Shown piece by piece: positions 17,910 to 28,388 of a DNA stretch of 64,000 bases. Both the position numbers and the translations under genes were made by a program. The DNA comes from Neorhizobium tomejilense (GTDB taxonomy: Bacteria > Pseudomonadota > Alphaproteobacteria > Rhizobiales > Rhizobiaceae): NCBI GenBank assembly GCA_002968845.1, contig PVBG01000001.1, positions 434,001 to 498,000 of the forward strand. Direction: 5' to 3'. Position 1 is the first letter of the stretch. Every line of letters begins with the position of its first letter. The notes below the pieces were generated by a model. That model was not told where the DNA came from. It made no database searches and saw only the letters and a program-made list of their open reading frames with translations.

Positions 17910-18557
17910 ATGATGCTTAAGGCAACCCAAGTTCTGCGGACGGCGATGTCCGCTCTCGCTCTTTCGGCCGGCGCAGCAGCGCTGCCGGTCGCAGCCCTTG
18001 CACAGGATGCTCCGGCCGCGGCCGCTCCTGGTGCACCGCCGCTCGGCTGGTTCAAGACCTGCACCAAGCAGGACGACAGCGATCTCTGCGTCGTGCAGAA
18101 CATCATTGCCGCCCAGAACGGCCAGCTCATCACCGCCGTCGGCCTGATCACGGTGGAAGGCAAGGTCAACCGCAAGATCATGCAGGTTTCGGTCCCGACC
18201 GCGCGGCTCGTGCCGCCCGGCATCGTCATGCAGATCGACGGCGGCAAGGGCCAGAAGCTCGATTACATCGTTTGCCTTCCGGACAAGTGCACCGCCGAAG
18301 TGCCGCTGACCGACGCCATGATCGCTAGCCTCAAGAAGGGCGGCGAGGTGGTCTTCACGTCGATCAACTTCCGCCGCGCTCCGAACCCGATCAAGGTTCC
18401 GCTCACCGGCTTCACCGGCGTATTCGACGGTCCGGCCATGCCGCAGGAACAGATCGCTCAAAGCCAGCGCAGCCTCGAAGAAGGCATGCAGCGCAAGGCG
18501 GAAGAGACCCGCAAGAAGCTGGAAGACGCCCAGAACTCTGCAAAGCAGGGTCAGTAA
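17910..18557 (+). CDS. Invasion-associated locus B (IalB) family protein
   Basis: A 215-residue exported protein. A signal peptide (LRTAMSALALSAGAAALPVAALAQ) is followed by the IalB fold with GWFKTCTKQDDSDLCVV, the two-cysteine strand CLPDKCTAEVPL, and a charged C-terminal helix (residues ~185-215). IalB in Bartonella aids erythrocyte invasion; in free-living and plant-associated Rhizobiales the role is unknown and periplasmic. AGGAGA lies 11 nt upstream of the ATG. A strong terminator follows at 18582. Confidence 0.88.
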   Translation: MMLKATQVLRTAMSALALSAGAAALPVAALAQDAPAAAAPGAPPLGWFKTCTKQDDSDLCVVQNIIAAQNGQLITAVGLITVEGKVNRKIMQVSVPTARLVPPGIVMQIDGGKGQKLDYIVCLPDKCTAEVPLTDAMIASLKKGGEVVFTSINFRRAPNPIKVPLTGFTGVFDGPAMPQEQIAQSQRSLEEGMQRKAEETRKKLEDAQNSAKQGQ

Positions 18558-18581
18558 GTTCCAGTCGGAACCAAACAGCTT

Positions 18582-18608
18582 AAAGCCCGGCCAAGCGCCG
18601 GGCTTTCT
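18582..18608 (+). terminator. Rho-independent terminator after the ialB-like gene
   Basis: A perfect 10-bp stem AAAGCCCGGC / GCCGGGCTTT with loop CAAGC lies 25 bp after the stop codon. The A-rich 5' flank and T-run make it usable mainly on the plus strand. Confidence 0.88.
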
Positions 18609-18670
18609 GATTCCGGACATAAAAAAGCGCGGCAGAATGCCGACGCCTTTCCGGGTCTTGCGAATTCGGG

Positions 18671-19000
18671 TTAGTGGGCCAGTATGATCTTGGGCTTCAA
18701 CTGACCGGATGGGCCGCGATCGAAGATCTGGTAGACCTGCGGATTGCGCAGCGGGGCATCGTTTTCGTCGTGTTCCAGGTTCTGCTCCGAGACATAGGCG
18801 ACATACTCCGTCTCGTCATTCTCCGCGAGGAGATGATAGAAGGGCTGGTCCTTGTTCGGCCGGATTTCCGCGGGAATGGAATTCCACCATTCTTCCGTAT
18901 TTGCGAATTCCGGATCCACATCGAACACGACGCCCCGGAACGGAAAGACCTTGTGGCGGACCACTTCTCCGATGGTAAATTTAGCGTGGCGTTGTTTCAT
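18671..19000 (-). CDS. hspQ: HspQ heat-shock / hemimethylated-DNA-binding protein
   Basis: A 109-residue HspQ (YccV) protein. The core FTIGEVVRHKVFPFRGVVFDVDPEF ... PFYHLLAENDETEYVAYVSEQNL is diagnostic. In E. coli HspQ is a specificity-enhancing factor for Lon protease and was first seen binding hemimethylated oriC. It is monocistronic here; an intergenic stretch without recognisable genes precedes it. Confidence 0.93.
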   Translation of the reverse strand: MKQRHAKFTIGEVVRHKVFPFRGVVFDVDPEFANTEEWWNSIPAEIRPNKDQPFYHLLAENDETEYVAYVSEQNLEHDENDAPLRNPQVYQIFDRGPSGQLKPKIILAH

Positions 19001-19094
19001 GGTGCGATGTCCTTTCGCATCCTAATGTGGGAATAAAATTCTCCGACATCAAGAGATTAATGCAGACCGGCCCGCTTCGTTCCACGGGATAGAC

Positions 19095-20018
19095 TTAAGA
19101 CTTAGTCAGCCTCCGCGGCCGGGTCGTCGCCAGAACTATGCCGCCGAGCACCAGAACGATGCCGACCGCGTGATATCTTTCAAAAGTCTCGCCGAGGAAT
19201 ATCACCGCCATGACGATAGAGACCGGCGGCATCATGTAAAGCGTCACTCCCGCCGTCGCCGGGCCAAATATCCTCACCGTATGCTGAAAGCAGTAGAACG
19301 CTGCAAGCGAGGCAAACAGGATGATGCCGGCAATCTTCGACCAGGCTGAAAACGTCCTCGGCAGCAGTCCGCCATGGAAGAATTCCCAGAGCGCCGGGGG
19401 CAGCAGGAGGAGCGACCCGGAAAAGCCGATCAGCGCGAACAGCGTGAATGGCCGGATCGCCTGGGCCGCCGGGCGGCGCAGCAGGAGCGAATAGACCGCA
19501 AAGGAGATCGCCGCCACGAGCATGCCGAGATCGCCGACATTGAAATTCATGTGCGCCAGAGCGCCGAGATCGCCCCGCAGTACGATCGCCGCCACGCCGG
19601 CGAATGCGACCGCCATGCCCAGAAGCTCGCGGCCGCCGATCCGGCGGCCGGAAAACTGCCATTCGAAAACGATGATGAACAGCGATGAGGTCGTGTAGAT
19701 CAGCGTCGCGTTCGATGCCGTCGTCAGCGTCAGCGCCCAATAAACGAAGCCGCCGCTGATGCCGATGCTCAGGAAACCCAGCCACAGCCAGAGCCAGGTA
19801 TGCCGGCGCACAAAGGTCCAGGCAGCCGCCCAGTCGAGATACAGCAGCGGCATGATGATCAGCGTTGCTCCGGCCCAGCGGATGAAGGCGGTGATGAACG
19901 GCCCGATCTCGCCGATCACGCCGCGCCCGAAGATCAGGTTGCTGGAAAAGAACACGGGCACGAGCGCGAAGATCACCCAATCGATCGGGCGCGGCTGTGG
20001 AGAGTTGGGGGAGGTCAT
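19095..20018 (-). CDS. EamA-family exporter
   Basis: A 307-residue membrane protein with ten hydrophobic segments forming two EamA repeats (residues ~15-145, ~160-295), a drug/metabolite transporter of unknown substrate. It differs clearly from the EamA protein at 14.2 kb. The ATG at 20018 is chosen because the protein then begins just before the first membrane segment (WVIFALVPVFFSSNLIFGRG); no good ribosome-binding site is visible. It is downstream of glnA but separated from it by a terminator. Confidence 0.85.
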   Translation of the reverse strand: MTSPNSPQPRPIDWVIFALVPVFFSSNLIFGRGVIGEIGPFITAFIRWAGATLIIMPLLYLDWAAAWTFVRRHTWLWLWLGFLSIGISGGFVYWALTLTTASNATLIYTTSSLFIIVFEWQFSGRRIGGRELLGMAVAFAGVAAIVLRGDLGALAHMNFNVGDLGMLVAAISFAVYSLLLRRPAAQAIRPFTLFALIGFSGSLLLLPPALWEFFHGGLLPRTFSAWSKIAGIILFASLAAFYCFQHTVRIFGPATAGVTLYMMPPVSIVMAVIFLGETFERYHAVGIVLVLGGIVLATTRPRRLTKS

Positions 20019-20060
20019 CGGCACACCGGCAATGGAGGCGCAAGCCGCAAGGCTCGGCGA

Positions 20061-20093
20061 AAATGGAAAACGGCGGGCTTGCGGCCCGCCGTT
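20061..20093 (-). terminator. Rho-independent terminator of glnA
   Basis: On the minus strand a 10-bp stem AACGGCGGGC / GCCCGCCGTT with a 5-nt loop is followed by TTTTCCATTT. It lies about 40 bp after the glnA stop and isolates the downstream exporter gene. Confidence 0.88.
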
Positions 20094-20131
20094 CTCAACG
20101 CAGCCAAGCGCGGAGATCGCGCCCAGTCGGA

Positions 20132-21541
20132 TCAGGCCGAGTAGTACATGTCGAACTCGACCGGATGCGGCGTCATTTCGAAGCGCATGACTTCCACCAT
20201 CTTGAGCTCGATATAGGCGTCGATCTGGTCGTCGTCGAAGACGCCGCCGGCGGTCAGGAACTTGCGGTCTCGATCGAGGTTTTCGAGGGCTTCGCGCAGG
20301 GAGCCGCAGACGGTCGGGATCTTCTTCAGTTCCTTCGGCGGCAGGTCGTAGAGATCCTTGTCCATGGCCTTGCCGGGATGGATCTTGTTCTTGATGCCGT
20401 CGAGGCCGGCCATCAGCATGGCGGCAAAGGCAAGATAGGGGTTTGCCAGCGGATCCGGAAAGCGGACTTCGACGCGCTTCGACTTCGGGCCTGTGCCGAA
20501 CGGAATGCGGCACGAAGCCGAGCGGTTGCGAGCCGAGTAAGCGAGCAGAACCGGCGCTTCATAACCCGGGACGAGACGCTTGTAGGAATTCGTCGTCGGG
20601 TTGGTGAAGGCGTTGATCGCCTTGGCATGTTTGATGATGCCGCCGATATAGAAGAGGCAGCTCTCGGAAAGGCCGGCATATTCGTCGCCGGCGAAAGTCG
20701 GCTTGCCGTCCTTCCAGATCGACTGGTGCACGTGCATGCCCGAGCCGTTGTCGCCGAAGATCGGCTTCGGCATGAAGGTCGCGGTCTTGCCATAGGCATT
20801 GGCGACCTGGTGCACGACATACTTGTAGATCTGGATCTTGTCGGCGTTGCGCACCAGCGTGTCGAACTTGACGCCGAGCTCGTGCTGGGCGGAAGCCACT
20901 TCGTGGTGATGCTTTTCGACGACCACGCCCATTTCGGCGAGCACGGTCAGCATTTCGGAGCGCATGTCCTGCAGGCTGTCGACCGGCGGAACCGGGAAGT
21001 AGCCGCCCTTGACGCGGGGGCGGTGGCCAAGGTTGCCGGTCTCGTAGTCCGTGTCGTCGTTCGACGGCAGTTCGGACGAGTCGAGCTTGAAGCCCGTGTT
21101 GTAAGGGTCGGCCTTGTACTTGACGTCGTCGAACACGAAGAATTCCGGCTCGGGGCCGACAAATACCGTATCGCCGATGCCCGATGCCTTGAGATAGGCT
21201 TCGGCCTTCTTGGCGGTGCCGCGCGGATCGCGGTTATAGGCTTCGCCGGAAATCGGATCGAGGATGTCGCAGAAGATGACCATGGTCGACTGGGCGAAGA
21301 ACGGATCCATGTGGACCGTCGCCGGGTCGGGCATCAGCACCATGTCCGACTCGTTGATGGCCTTCCAGCCGCCGATCGAGGAACCGTCGAACATGACGCC
21401 ATCGGCGAACATGTCCTCATCGACGCAGACGACGTCCATGGTGACATGCTGCAGCTTGCCCTTGGGGTCGGTAAAGCGCAGGTCCACGAACTTGACGTCG
21501 TTTTCCTTGATTTGTTTCATGATTTCGCTTGCGCTCGTCAT
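20132..21541 (-). CDS. glnA: Glutamine synthetase type I
   Basis: GSI makes glutamine from glutamate, ammonia and ATP; it is a dodecamer controlled by adenylylation. 469 residues. Visible: the beta-grasp N-domain ([17 protein letters not shown]), metal-site strands EPEFFVFD and [27 protein letters not shown], and the adenylylation loop DKDLYDLPP with the target Tyr near residue 398. glnB lies immediately upstream on the same strand, the normal rhizobial glnBA operon. AGGAGG precedes the ATG. Confidence 0.98.
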   Translation of the reverse strand: MTSASEIMKQIKENDVKFVDLRFTDPKGKLQHVTMDVVCVDEDMFADGVMFDGSSIGGWKAINESDMVLMPDPATVHMDPFFAQSTMVIFCDILDPISGEAYNRDPRGTAKKAEAYLKASGIGDTVFVGPEPEFFVFDDVKYKADPYNTGFKLDSSELPSNDDTDYETGNLGHRPRVKGGYFPVPPVDSLQDMRSEMLTVLAEMGVVVEKHHHEVASAQHELGVKFDTLVRNADKIQIYKYVVHQVANAYGKTATFMPKPIFGDNGSGMHVHQSIWKDGKPTFAGDEYAGLSESCLFYIGGIIKHAKAINAFTNPTTNSYKRLVPGYEAPVLLAYSARNRSASCRIPFGTGPKSKRVEVRFPDPLANPYLAFAAMLMAGLDGIKNKIHPGKAMDKDLYDLPPKELKKIPTVCGSLREALENLDRDRKFLTAGGVFDDDQIDAYIELKMVEVMRFEMTPHPVEFDMYYSA

Positions 21542-21609
21542 ATGGCCTCCTCGATGTACGATGACGATGAAACCCCGGCCTTTGGCCCTAGGGCGTTTAT
21601 TGGGGGCGT

Positions 21610-22291
<682 letters not shown>

Positions 22292-23773
22292 ATGGATGCT
22301 TCGCTTGTCTCATTGCTTCTGACACCCGACGAGATGGCAGCGGCGGACGCCGCCTCTGCCCGATCCGGCATTCCGTCATTCGATCTGTTGGAGCGGGCAG
22401 GGCAGGCGGTTGCGGCGGCCGCACTCCGGCAATTTCCCGGCGCCTTGCGTTTTGTCGCGCTCTGCGGCCCCGGAAACAATGGCGGCGACGGATATGTGGC
22501 GGCCCGCGTGCTTGGCCAAGCCGGGGCTCCTGTTCGCGTCCACCATCTCGGCGACCCGCAGAAGCTGAAGGGAGATGCCAGGCAGGCGCGCGAGCTCTGC
22601 GACCTGCCGTCTGAACCGCTCCAAGCCTACCGGCCGATGGCGGGCGACGTGGTGATCGATGCGCTGTTCGGCGCCGGCCTGACGCGTGACGTGCCCGACA
22701 TTGTCGCGGATGTGATCCGCCGGGTCGGCGAGGCGCGGATACCGGTTATCGCCGTCGACCTGCCTTCCGGTCTCTGCGGAAGGCGTGGCGTACCGCTCGG
22801 CGCCGCCTTTCAGGTCGTCCATACGGTCACCTTCATGACCCGAAAGCCGGGCCACCTGCTGCTGCCGGGAAGGTCACTTTGCGGTGACGTCGAGGTTTTC
22901 GATATCGGCATTCCGGCCCGCATCATCCGTGAGGTTGCGGGCGAGACGAGGGAAAACGGACCGGAATTGTGGCGCGGTCTGTTGGCCGAGCCGGGACGCG
23001 AAACCCATAAATACCGCCGCGGACATCTGGCCGTATTTTCCGGCGAGGCTGGCAAGACGGGTGCGGCTCGGCTTTCTGCGACCGCAGGCCTGAAGGCCGG
23101 GGCAGGGCTGGTGACGGTCGGTTCGCCGAGCACTGCCATGCCGGTCAACGCAGCCTCGCTGACTGCGATCATGCTGCATCCGGTCGATACGGTGAAAGAT
23201 CTGGAAAACTGGCTCGGTTCGGCAAAACTCGCCGCTTTTGTGCTCGGACCGGGCTTCGGCATCGGCAAGAAAACAAGACAATTCGCGCTGGCGCTGAAGG
23301 ATCGCCCGCTGGTGCTCGATGCAGACGGCATTACTTCCTTCAAGGAAAAGCCTTCGGACCTGTTCGATGCCTTTGCCGGCGAGGAGACCCGTCTGGTGCT
23401 GACGCCGCACGAGGGCGAATTCGCCCGCCTGTTTCCCGACATCGCCGCGGATGACAACCTGAGCAAGGTGGAAAAGGCGGTGAAGGCCTCGACCCGAGCC
23501 CACGCTGCCATTATCTACAAGGGCGCCGATACGGTGATCGCCAGCCCCGATGGACGCGCCTATATCAATACCAACGGACCGCCGTGGCTCGCGACTGCCG
23601 GTTCCGGCGACGTTCTGGCCGGCGTGATTGGCGCATTGCTCGCCCAAGGCATGCCCGCCTTCGAGGCAGCCGCAGCAGGCGTCTATCTGCATGGCGAAGC
23701 CGGCAAGCGGGCGGGCAGGGGCATGACGGCCGAAGATCTCGCCGTCCATGCCGGCATCGGCCTGGATCCCTAG
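22292..23773 (+). CDS. nnr: Bifunctional NAD(P)H-hydrate epimerase / ADP-dependent dehydratase
   Basis: Repairs damaged NADHX/NADPHX. Residues 1-~215 are the YjeF_N epimerase (ALCGPGNNGGDGYVAARVLG, VIDALFGAGL, VDLPSGL). Residues ~225-490 are the ribokinase-like dehydratase (FSGEAGKTGAARL, LTPHEGEFARLFP, TAGSGDVLAGVIGALLAQG). The fused form is common; 493 residues is normal. It converges on the DUF72 gene, sharing CTAG for both stops. Confidence 0.95.
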   Translation: MDASLVSLLLTPDEMAAADAASARSGIPSFDLLERAGQAVAAAALRQFPGALRFVALCGPGNNGGDGYVAARVLGQAGAPVRVHHLGDPQKLKGDARQARELCDLPSEPLQAYRPMAGDVVIDALFGAGLTRDVPDIVADVIRRVGEARIPVIAVDLPSGLCGRRGVPLGAAFQVVHTVTFMTRKPGHLLLPGRSLCGDVEVFDIGIPARIIREVAGETRENGPELWRGLLAEPGRETHKYRRGHLAVFSGEAGKTGAARLSATAGLKAGAGLVTVGSPSTAMPVNAASLTAIMLHPVDTVKDLENWLGSAKLAAFVLGPGFGIGKKTRQFALALKDRPLVLDADGITSFKEKPSDLFDAFAGEETRLVLTPHEGEFARLFPDIAADDNLSKVEKAVKASTRAHAAIIYKGADTVIASPDGRAYINTNGPPWLATAGSGDVLAGVIGALLAQGMPAFEAAAAGVYLHGEAGKRAGRGMTAEDLAVHAGIGLDP

Positions 23774-24582
23774 CTTCGGCTTTCCAGGAGTTCGCGCATC
23801 GCCATCGCGCCATAGGGCGCGTTCACCTTGCCCTCGTGGATGAAGAAGGCGAAGACGTCGCGCGGCTCCTTCTTCGGCTTGTGTTTGTCATCGACCAGCG
23901 GCAGGTCGTCCGGCACGCCGCCCTCGGCCCAGGTTTCCAGCCTTTTCGCCCAGGCTTTCATATCCTCTTCTGCATAACAGGTCTTGATGTCGTCCGACCC
24001 CTTCTGCAGGCGCGCGTAGACGAAATCCGCCGTGACATCCGCGATCATCGGATAGTCGAAATGGTCGGCGCAGACGGGCGCGATGTTGTATTTCGAAAGC
24101 AGCGCGATGAATTCCGGCACCTTGAACGTGTCGTTGCGGACCTCGACCACATGGGTCAGATTCAGCCCGTCCAGCTTGTTCGGCAGCAGTTTCAGGAAGG
24201 CTTCGAAATCATCCGCTTCGAACTTCTTGGTCGGCGCGAACTGCCAGAGCAACGGCCCGAGATGGTCGCCAAGCTCGGTCAGGCCCTGGGTCAGGAACTT
24301 CTCAATCGATTCTCCCGCTTCGGCCAGGACCTTGCGGTTGGTGGTGAAGCGGCTCGCCTTCAGCGAAAAGATGAAGCCGTCCGGTACTTCCGATGCCCAT
24401 TTGGCGAAGGTCTCCGGCTTTTGCGACCCGTAATAGGTGCCGTTGACCTCGATGACCTTCAGTTTGCTGGCCGCATATTCGAGCTGTTTCTTTTTCGCGA
24501 GTTTTTCAGGATAGAACGTGCCTTCCCACGGCTCGAAGGTCCAGCCGCCGATACCCGTGCGAATTGTGCCGGCTTTGGTCAT
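23770..24582 (-). CDS. DUF72 family protein (YecE-like)
   Basis: A 270-residue TIM-barrel-like DUF72 protein. IRTGIGGWTFEPWEGTFYP at the N-terminus, VNGTYYGSQKPETFAKWA, FSLKASRFTTN and VCADHFDY are family motifs. The biochemical function is not known. uvrA lies 24 bp downstream on the minus strand side, transcribed in the same direction and ending just before... its stop at 24607, so the two are separate units. Confidence 0.85.
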   Translation of the reverse strand: MTKAGTIRTGIGGWTFEPWEGTFYPEKLAKKKQLEYAASKLKVIEVNGTYYGSQKPETFAKWASEVPDGFIFSLKASRFTTNRKVLAEAGESIEKFLTQGLTELGDHLGPLLWQFAPTKKFEADDFEAFLKLLPNKLDGLNLTHVVEVRNDTFKVPEFIALLSKYNIAPVCADHFDYPMIADVTADFVYARLQKGSDDIKTCYAEEDMKAWAKRLETWAEGGVPDDLPLVDDKHKPKKEPRDVFAFFIHEGKVNAPYGAMAMRELLESRS

Positions 24583-24606
24583 GAATTGCCTCCCTTGTGC
24601 GGAAGT

Positions 24607-27528
24607 TCACTCCGCCGCTTCCACTTTCTTCATCGGCCGCCGCTCCAGCAGTTCCTTCAGGAAGTGGCCTGTATAGGACCGCTTTTCCTTGACGATCTGC
24701 TCGGGCGTGCCTGCCGCGATCACTTCGCCACCGCCGGTGCCGCCTTCCGGGCCGATATCGATGATCCAGTCCGCGGTCTTGATGACCTCGAGATTGTGCT
24801 CGATGACCACCACCGAATTGCCCTGGTTCACCAGTTCCTGCAGCATTTCCAGAAGCTTGGCGACGTCATGGAAATGCAGGCCGGTCGTAGGCTCGTCGAG
24901 GATATAAAGCGTGCGCCCCGTCGAACGTTTCGACAATTCCTTGGCTAACTTGACGCGCTGCGCCTCGCCACCCGAAAGCGTATTGGCCTGCTGGCCCACC
25001 TTGATATAGCCGAGGCCGACATCGAAAAGCGATTGCAGCTTGTCGCGCACCGCCGGCACTGCCGAGAAGAACTCGACGCCTTCCTCGACTGTCATGTCGA
25101 GCACGTCGGCGATCGACTTGCCCTTGAAGGTGACGTCGAGCGTCTCGCGATTGTAGCGCTTGCCGTGGCAGACGTCGCAGGTGACGTAGACGTCCGGCAG
25201 GAAGTGCATCTCGATCTTGATGACGCCGTCGCCCTGGCAGGCTTCGCAGCGGCCGCCCTTGACGTTGAACGAGAAACGGCCCGGCTGGTAGCCGCGGGCC
25301 TTTGCCTCCGGCAGGCCGGCGAACCAGTCGCGGATCGGCGTGAAGGCGCCGGTATAGGTGGCGGGGTTTGAACGCGGCGTCCGGCCGATCGGGGACTGGT
25401 CGATATCGATCACCTTGTCGATATGTTCAAAACCGTCGATCCTGTCGTGCTCGGCCGGGATTTCGCGGGCGCCCATGACGCGGCGCGCGGCGGATTTGTA
25501 AAGCGTCTCGATCAGGAAGGTCGACTTGCCGCCTCCGGACACACCTGTCACAGCGGTAAACACGCCGAGCGGGATGGCGGCGGTGACATTTTTCAGGTTG
25601 TTGCCGCGGGCGCCAAAAACCTTGATTTCCTTGCCCTTCTTGGGCTTGCGGCGCTCCGCCGGTACCGGCACGCCGAGATCGCCCGACAGATATTTGCCGG
25701 TCAGCGATTTCGGATTGGCCATCACCTCGCTGGGCGTGCCTTCGGCCACCACCTGTCCGCCATGAATGCCGGCCGCAGGGCCTATATCGACCACGTAGTC
25801 GGCACTCATGATCGCGTCTTCGTCATGCTCGACGACAATCACCGTATTGCCGATATCGCGCAGGTGTTTCAGCGTGTCGAGCAAGCGGGCATTGTCGCGC
25901 TGGTGCAGGCCGATCGACGGCTCATCGAGCACGTAGAGCACGCCGGTCAGGCCGGAGCCGATCTGCGAGGCAAGCCGGATGCGCTGGCTTTCGCCGCCGG
26001 ACAATGTGCCGGAATTGCGCGACAGGCTGAGATAGTCGAGGCCGACATCGTTCAAGAACCGCAGACGTTCGCGGATCTCTTTCAGAATGCGGACCGCGAT
26101 CTCGTTCTGCTTGGCGTTCAGCTGCTCCGGCAGCACCTCGAACCAGTCGCGCGCGATCCGGATCGACATCTCGGTGACCTGGCCGATATGCAGCTTGTTG
26201 ATCTTGACCGCCAGCGCTTCGGGTTTGAGGCGATAGCCGTTGCAGGCCGGGCAGGGGGCCGCCGACATGTATCGTTCGATCTCTTCGCGCGCCCAGGCGG
26301 AATCTGTTTCCTTCCAGCGGCGTTCGAGGTTCGGCACGATGCCTTCGAAATTCTTGACCGTCTTGTAGGAGCGGGCACCGTCGGCATAGTGGAATTCGAT
26401 CTTTTCCTCGGTGCCCTCCAGGATCGCCTTCTGCGCCTCTGCAGAAAGCTCGTTCCAGCGGCTGGACAGCTTGAAGCTGAAAACCTTGCCGAGCGCTTCG
26501 AGCGTCTGGTTATAATAGGGAGACGTGGATTTCGCCCACGGCGCAATCGCGCCGTCGCGCAGCGTCCGGGCAGGCTCCGGCACGATCAGCGCTTCGTCCA
26601 CCTTCTGCTGCGAGCCGAGCCCGTCGCAGGTGGGGCAGGCGCCAAAAGGATTGTTGAACGAAAACAGCCGCGGCTCGATTTCCGAAATCGTGAATCCGGA
26701 AACGGGGCAGGCGAACTTTTCAGAAAACAGCACCCGTTCGTGCGTTTCGTTGAGGGATTTGTTCGCGGATCCGCCGGCCGAAGTCTCTTCCGGCGGCAGC
26801 GGCTTGTCGGCGAACTCGGCGACCGCCAACCCGTCTGCCAGTTTCAGCGAGGTTTCAAGGCTGTCCGCCAGGCGCGCGGCAATATCGGAACGGACCACGA
26901 GCCGGTCCACGACGATATCGATATCGTGCTTGTATTTCTTGTCGAGCGCCGGAACGTCGGCGATCTCGTAAAACTGGCCGTCGACCTTGACGCGCTGGAA
27001 CCCCTTTTTCATCAGGTCGGCGAGTTCTTTTTTATACTCGCCTTTGCGCCCGCGGATCATCGGCGCCAGAATATAAAGACGCGTGCCTTCCTCGAATGCG
27101 AGGATGCGGTCGACCATCTGGCTGACCGTCTGGCTTTCGATCGGCAGGCCGGTCGCCGGCGAATAGGGCACCCCGACGCGCGCAAAAAGCAGGCGCATAT
27201 AGTCGTAGATTTCGGTGACCGTGCCGACCGTCGAGCGAGGGTTGCGCGACGTCGTCTTCTGCTCGATCGAGATTGCCGGAGAAAGTCCGTCGATCTGGTC
27301 GACATCCGGCTTCTGCATCATTTCCAGAAACTGGCGCGCATAGGCCGAAAGACTTTCGACATAACGCCGCTGGCCTTCCGCGTAGATCGTGTCGAAGGCG
27401 AGCGAAGACTTGCCCGAACCGGACAGGCCGGTCATGACGATCAGCGAATTGCGGGGCAAATCGAGATCGATGCCCTTCAAATTATGCTCGCGCGCACCAC
27501 GTATGGAAATGCTCTTCAGTTCGCTCAT
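24607..27528 (-). CDS. uvrA: Excinuclease ABC subunit A
   Basis: UvrA is the lesion-recognition ATPase of nucleotide excision repair. The first Walker [10 protein letters not shown] is at residues 34-42. Two zinc-finger regions are present ([32 protein letters not shown] and CEACQGDG...[10 protein letters not shown]), as are two ABC signatures ([31 protein letters not shown]). With the ATG at 27528 the protein has 973 residues, the size usual in rhizobia. A GAAC-N7-GAAC SOS box lies 122-136 bp upstream, so LexA control is likely. Confidence 0.98.
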   Translation of the reverse strand: MSELKSISIRGAREHNLKGIDLDLPRNSLIVMTGLSGSGKSSLAFDTIYAEGQRRYVESLSAYARQFLEMMQKPDVDQIDGLSPAISIEQKTTSRNPRSTVGTVTEIYDYMRLLFARVGVPYSPATGLPIESQTVSQMVDRILAFEEGTRLYILAPMIRGRKGEYKKELADLMKKGFQRVKVDGQFYEIADVPALDKKYKHDIDIVVDRLVVRSDIAARLADSLETSLKLADGLAVAEFADKPLPPEETSAGGSANKSLNETHERVLFSEKFACPVSGFTISEIEPRLFSFNNPFGACPTCDGLGSQQKVDEALIVPEPARTLRDGAIAPWAKSTSPYYNQTLEALGKVFSFKLSSRWNELSAEAQKAILEGTEEKIEFHYADGARSYKTVKNFEGIVPNLERRWKETDSAWAREEIERYMSAAPCPACNGYRLKPEALAVKINKLHIGQVTEMSIRIARDWFEVLPEQLNAKQNEIAVRILKEIRERLRFLNDVGLDYLSLSRNSGTLSGGESQRIRLASQIGSGLTGVLYVLDEPSIGLHQRDNARLLDTLKHLRDIGNTVIVVEHDEDAIMSADYVVDIGPAAGIHGGQVVAEGTPSEVMANPKSLTGKYLSGDLGVPVPAERRKPKKGKEIKVFGARGNNLKNVTAAIPLGVFTAVTGVSGGGKSTFLIETLYKSAARRVMGAREIPAEHDRIDGFEHIDKVIDIDQSPIGRTPRSNPATYTGAFTPIRDWFAGLPEAKARGYQPGRFSFNVKGGRCEACQGDGVIKIEMHFLPDVYVTCDVCHGKRYNRETLDVTFKGKSIADVLDMTVEEGVEFFSAVPAVRDKLQSLFDVGLGYIKVGQQANTLSGGEAQRVKLAKELSKRSTGRTLYILDEPTTGLHFHDVAKLLEMLQELVNQGNSVVVIEHNLEVIKTADWIIDIGPEGGTGGGEVIAAGTPEQIVKEKRSYTGHFLKELLERRPMKKVEAAE

Positions 27529-27649
27529 CTTCATGCTCTCGGGAGGATCGAAGGCCCTTATGTAGTGATTGATCCACGACTGTCGAGACGAAACTGCTGC
27601 CATGCAACGCCGTTCCCGAGTCGGTTGACAACACTATAGGAATAAAATA

Positions 27650-27664
27650 GAACAAATAAAGAAC
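27650..27664. promoter_or_regulatory. LexA (SOS) box between uvrA and ssb
   Basis: GAAC-AAATAAA-GAAC matches the alphaproteobacterial LexA site GTTC-N7-GTTC on the opposite strand exactly. It lies in the shared upstream region of divergent uvrA and ssb and could repress both. The surroundings are A+T rich, as expected of a promoter. Confidence 0.82.
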
Positions 27665-27775
27665 AAATTTGCCTGTGGATTAAAGATCGCAAAAACCCAA
27701 TGGCTGGCCCCGATGGGCTAGAGTGCCGCGATTGATTTTTGGTGCCGTTACCGGGCGGCAGATGAGGTGATGAAT

Positions 27776-28339
27776 ATGGCTGGTAGTGTGAACAAGGTAA
27801 TCCTGGTGGGGAATGTGGGGGCTGATCCTGAAATCCGCCGGACGCAGGACGGCCGGCCGATCGCCAACCTTCGCATCGCCACGTCCGAAACCTGGCGCGA
27901 TCGCAACAATGGCGAACGCCGCGAGAAGACCGAATGGCATACTGTCGTCGTCTTCAACGAAGGTCTCTGCAAGGTCGTCGAGCAATACGTGAAGAAGGGC
28001 GCCAAGCTCTATATCGAAGGCGCGCTGCAGACCCGCAAGTGGCAGGACCAGACCGGCAACGACCGCTATTCGACGGAAATCGTGCTTCAGGGCTTCAACT
28101 CGACGCTGACCATGCTGGATGGCCGCGGCGAGGGCGGCGGTGACCGTGCTGGTTTCGGCGGTGGCGGCGGCGGCGGCAATCGTGTCGGCAGCGATTTCGG
28201 CGGCAATGATTTTGGCGGCGGTGACGATTACGAGCGTCGGCCCGCTGCGGGCGGCGCGAGCCGCGGCGCTCCGTCCTCCGGCGGTCAGCCGGCCGGCGGC
28301 AATTTCTCGCGCGATCTCGACGACGACATCCCGTTCTGA
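27776..28339 (+). CDS. ssb: Single-stranded DNA-binding protein
   Basis: 187-residue SSB. Residues 1-~110 form the OB fold (MAGSVNKVILVGNVGADPEIRRTQ, EWHTVVVFNE, LYIEGALQTRKWQDQTG). A Gly-rich linker and the acidic C-terminal tip DLDDDIPF follow; the tip binds partner proteins. The ATG at 27776 with AGGTG 6 nt upstream is preferred over GTG 27767 and ATG 27770. It is divergent from uvrA with an SOS box between them. SSB would also coat the ssDNA of the microvirus during replication (inference). Confidence 0.97.
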   Translation: MAGSVNKVILVGNVGADPEIRRTQDGRPIANLRIATSETWRDRNNGERREKTEWHTVVVFNEGLCKVVEQYVKKGAKLYIEGALQTRKWQDQTGNDRYSTEIVLQGFNSTLTMLDGRGEGGGDRAGFGGGGGGGNRVGSDFGGNDFGGGDDYERRPAAGGASRGAPSSGGQPAGGNFSRDLDDDIPF

Positions 28340-28388
28340 TCGATCGGTCGGCATCGATTTATAAAACGGCAGCTGCCTGAATTATCGA

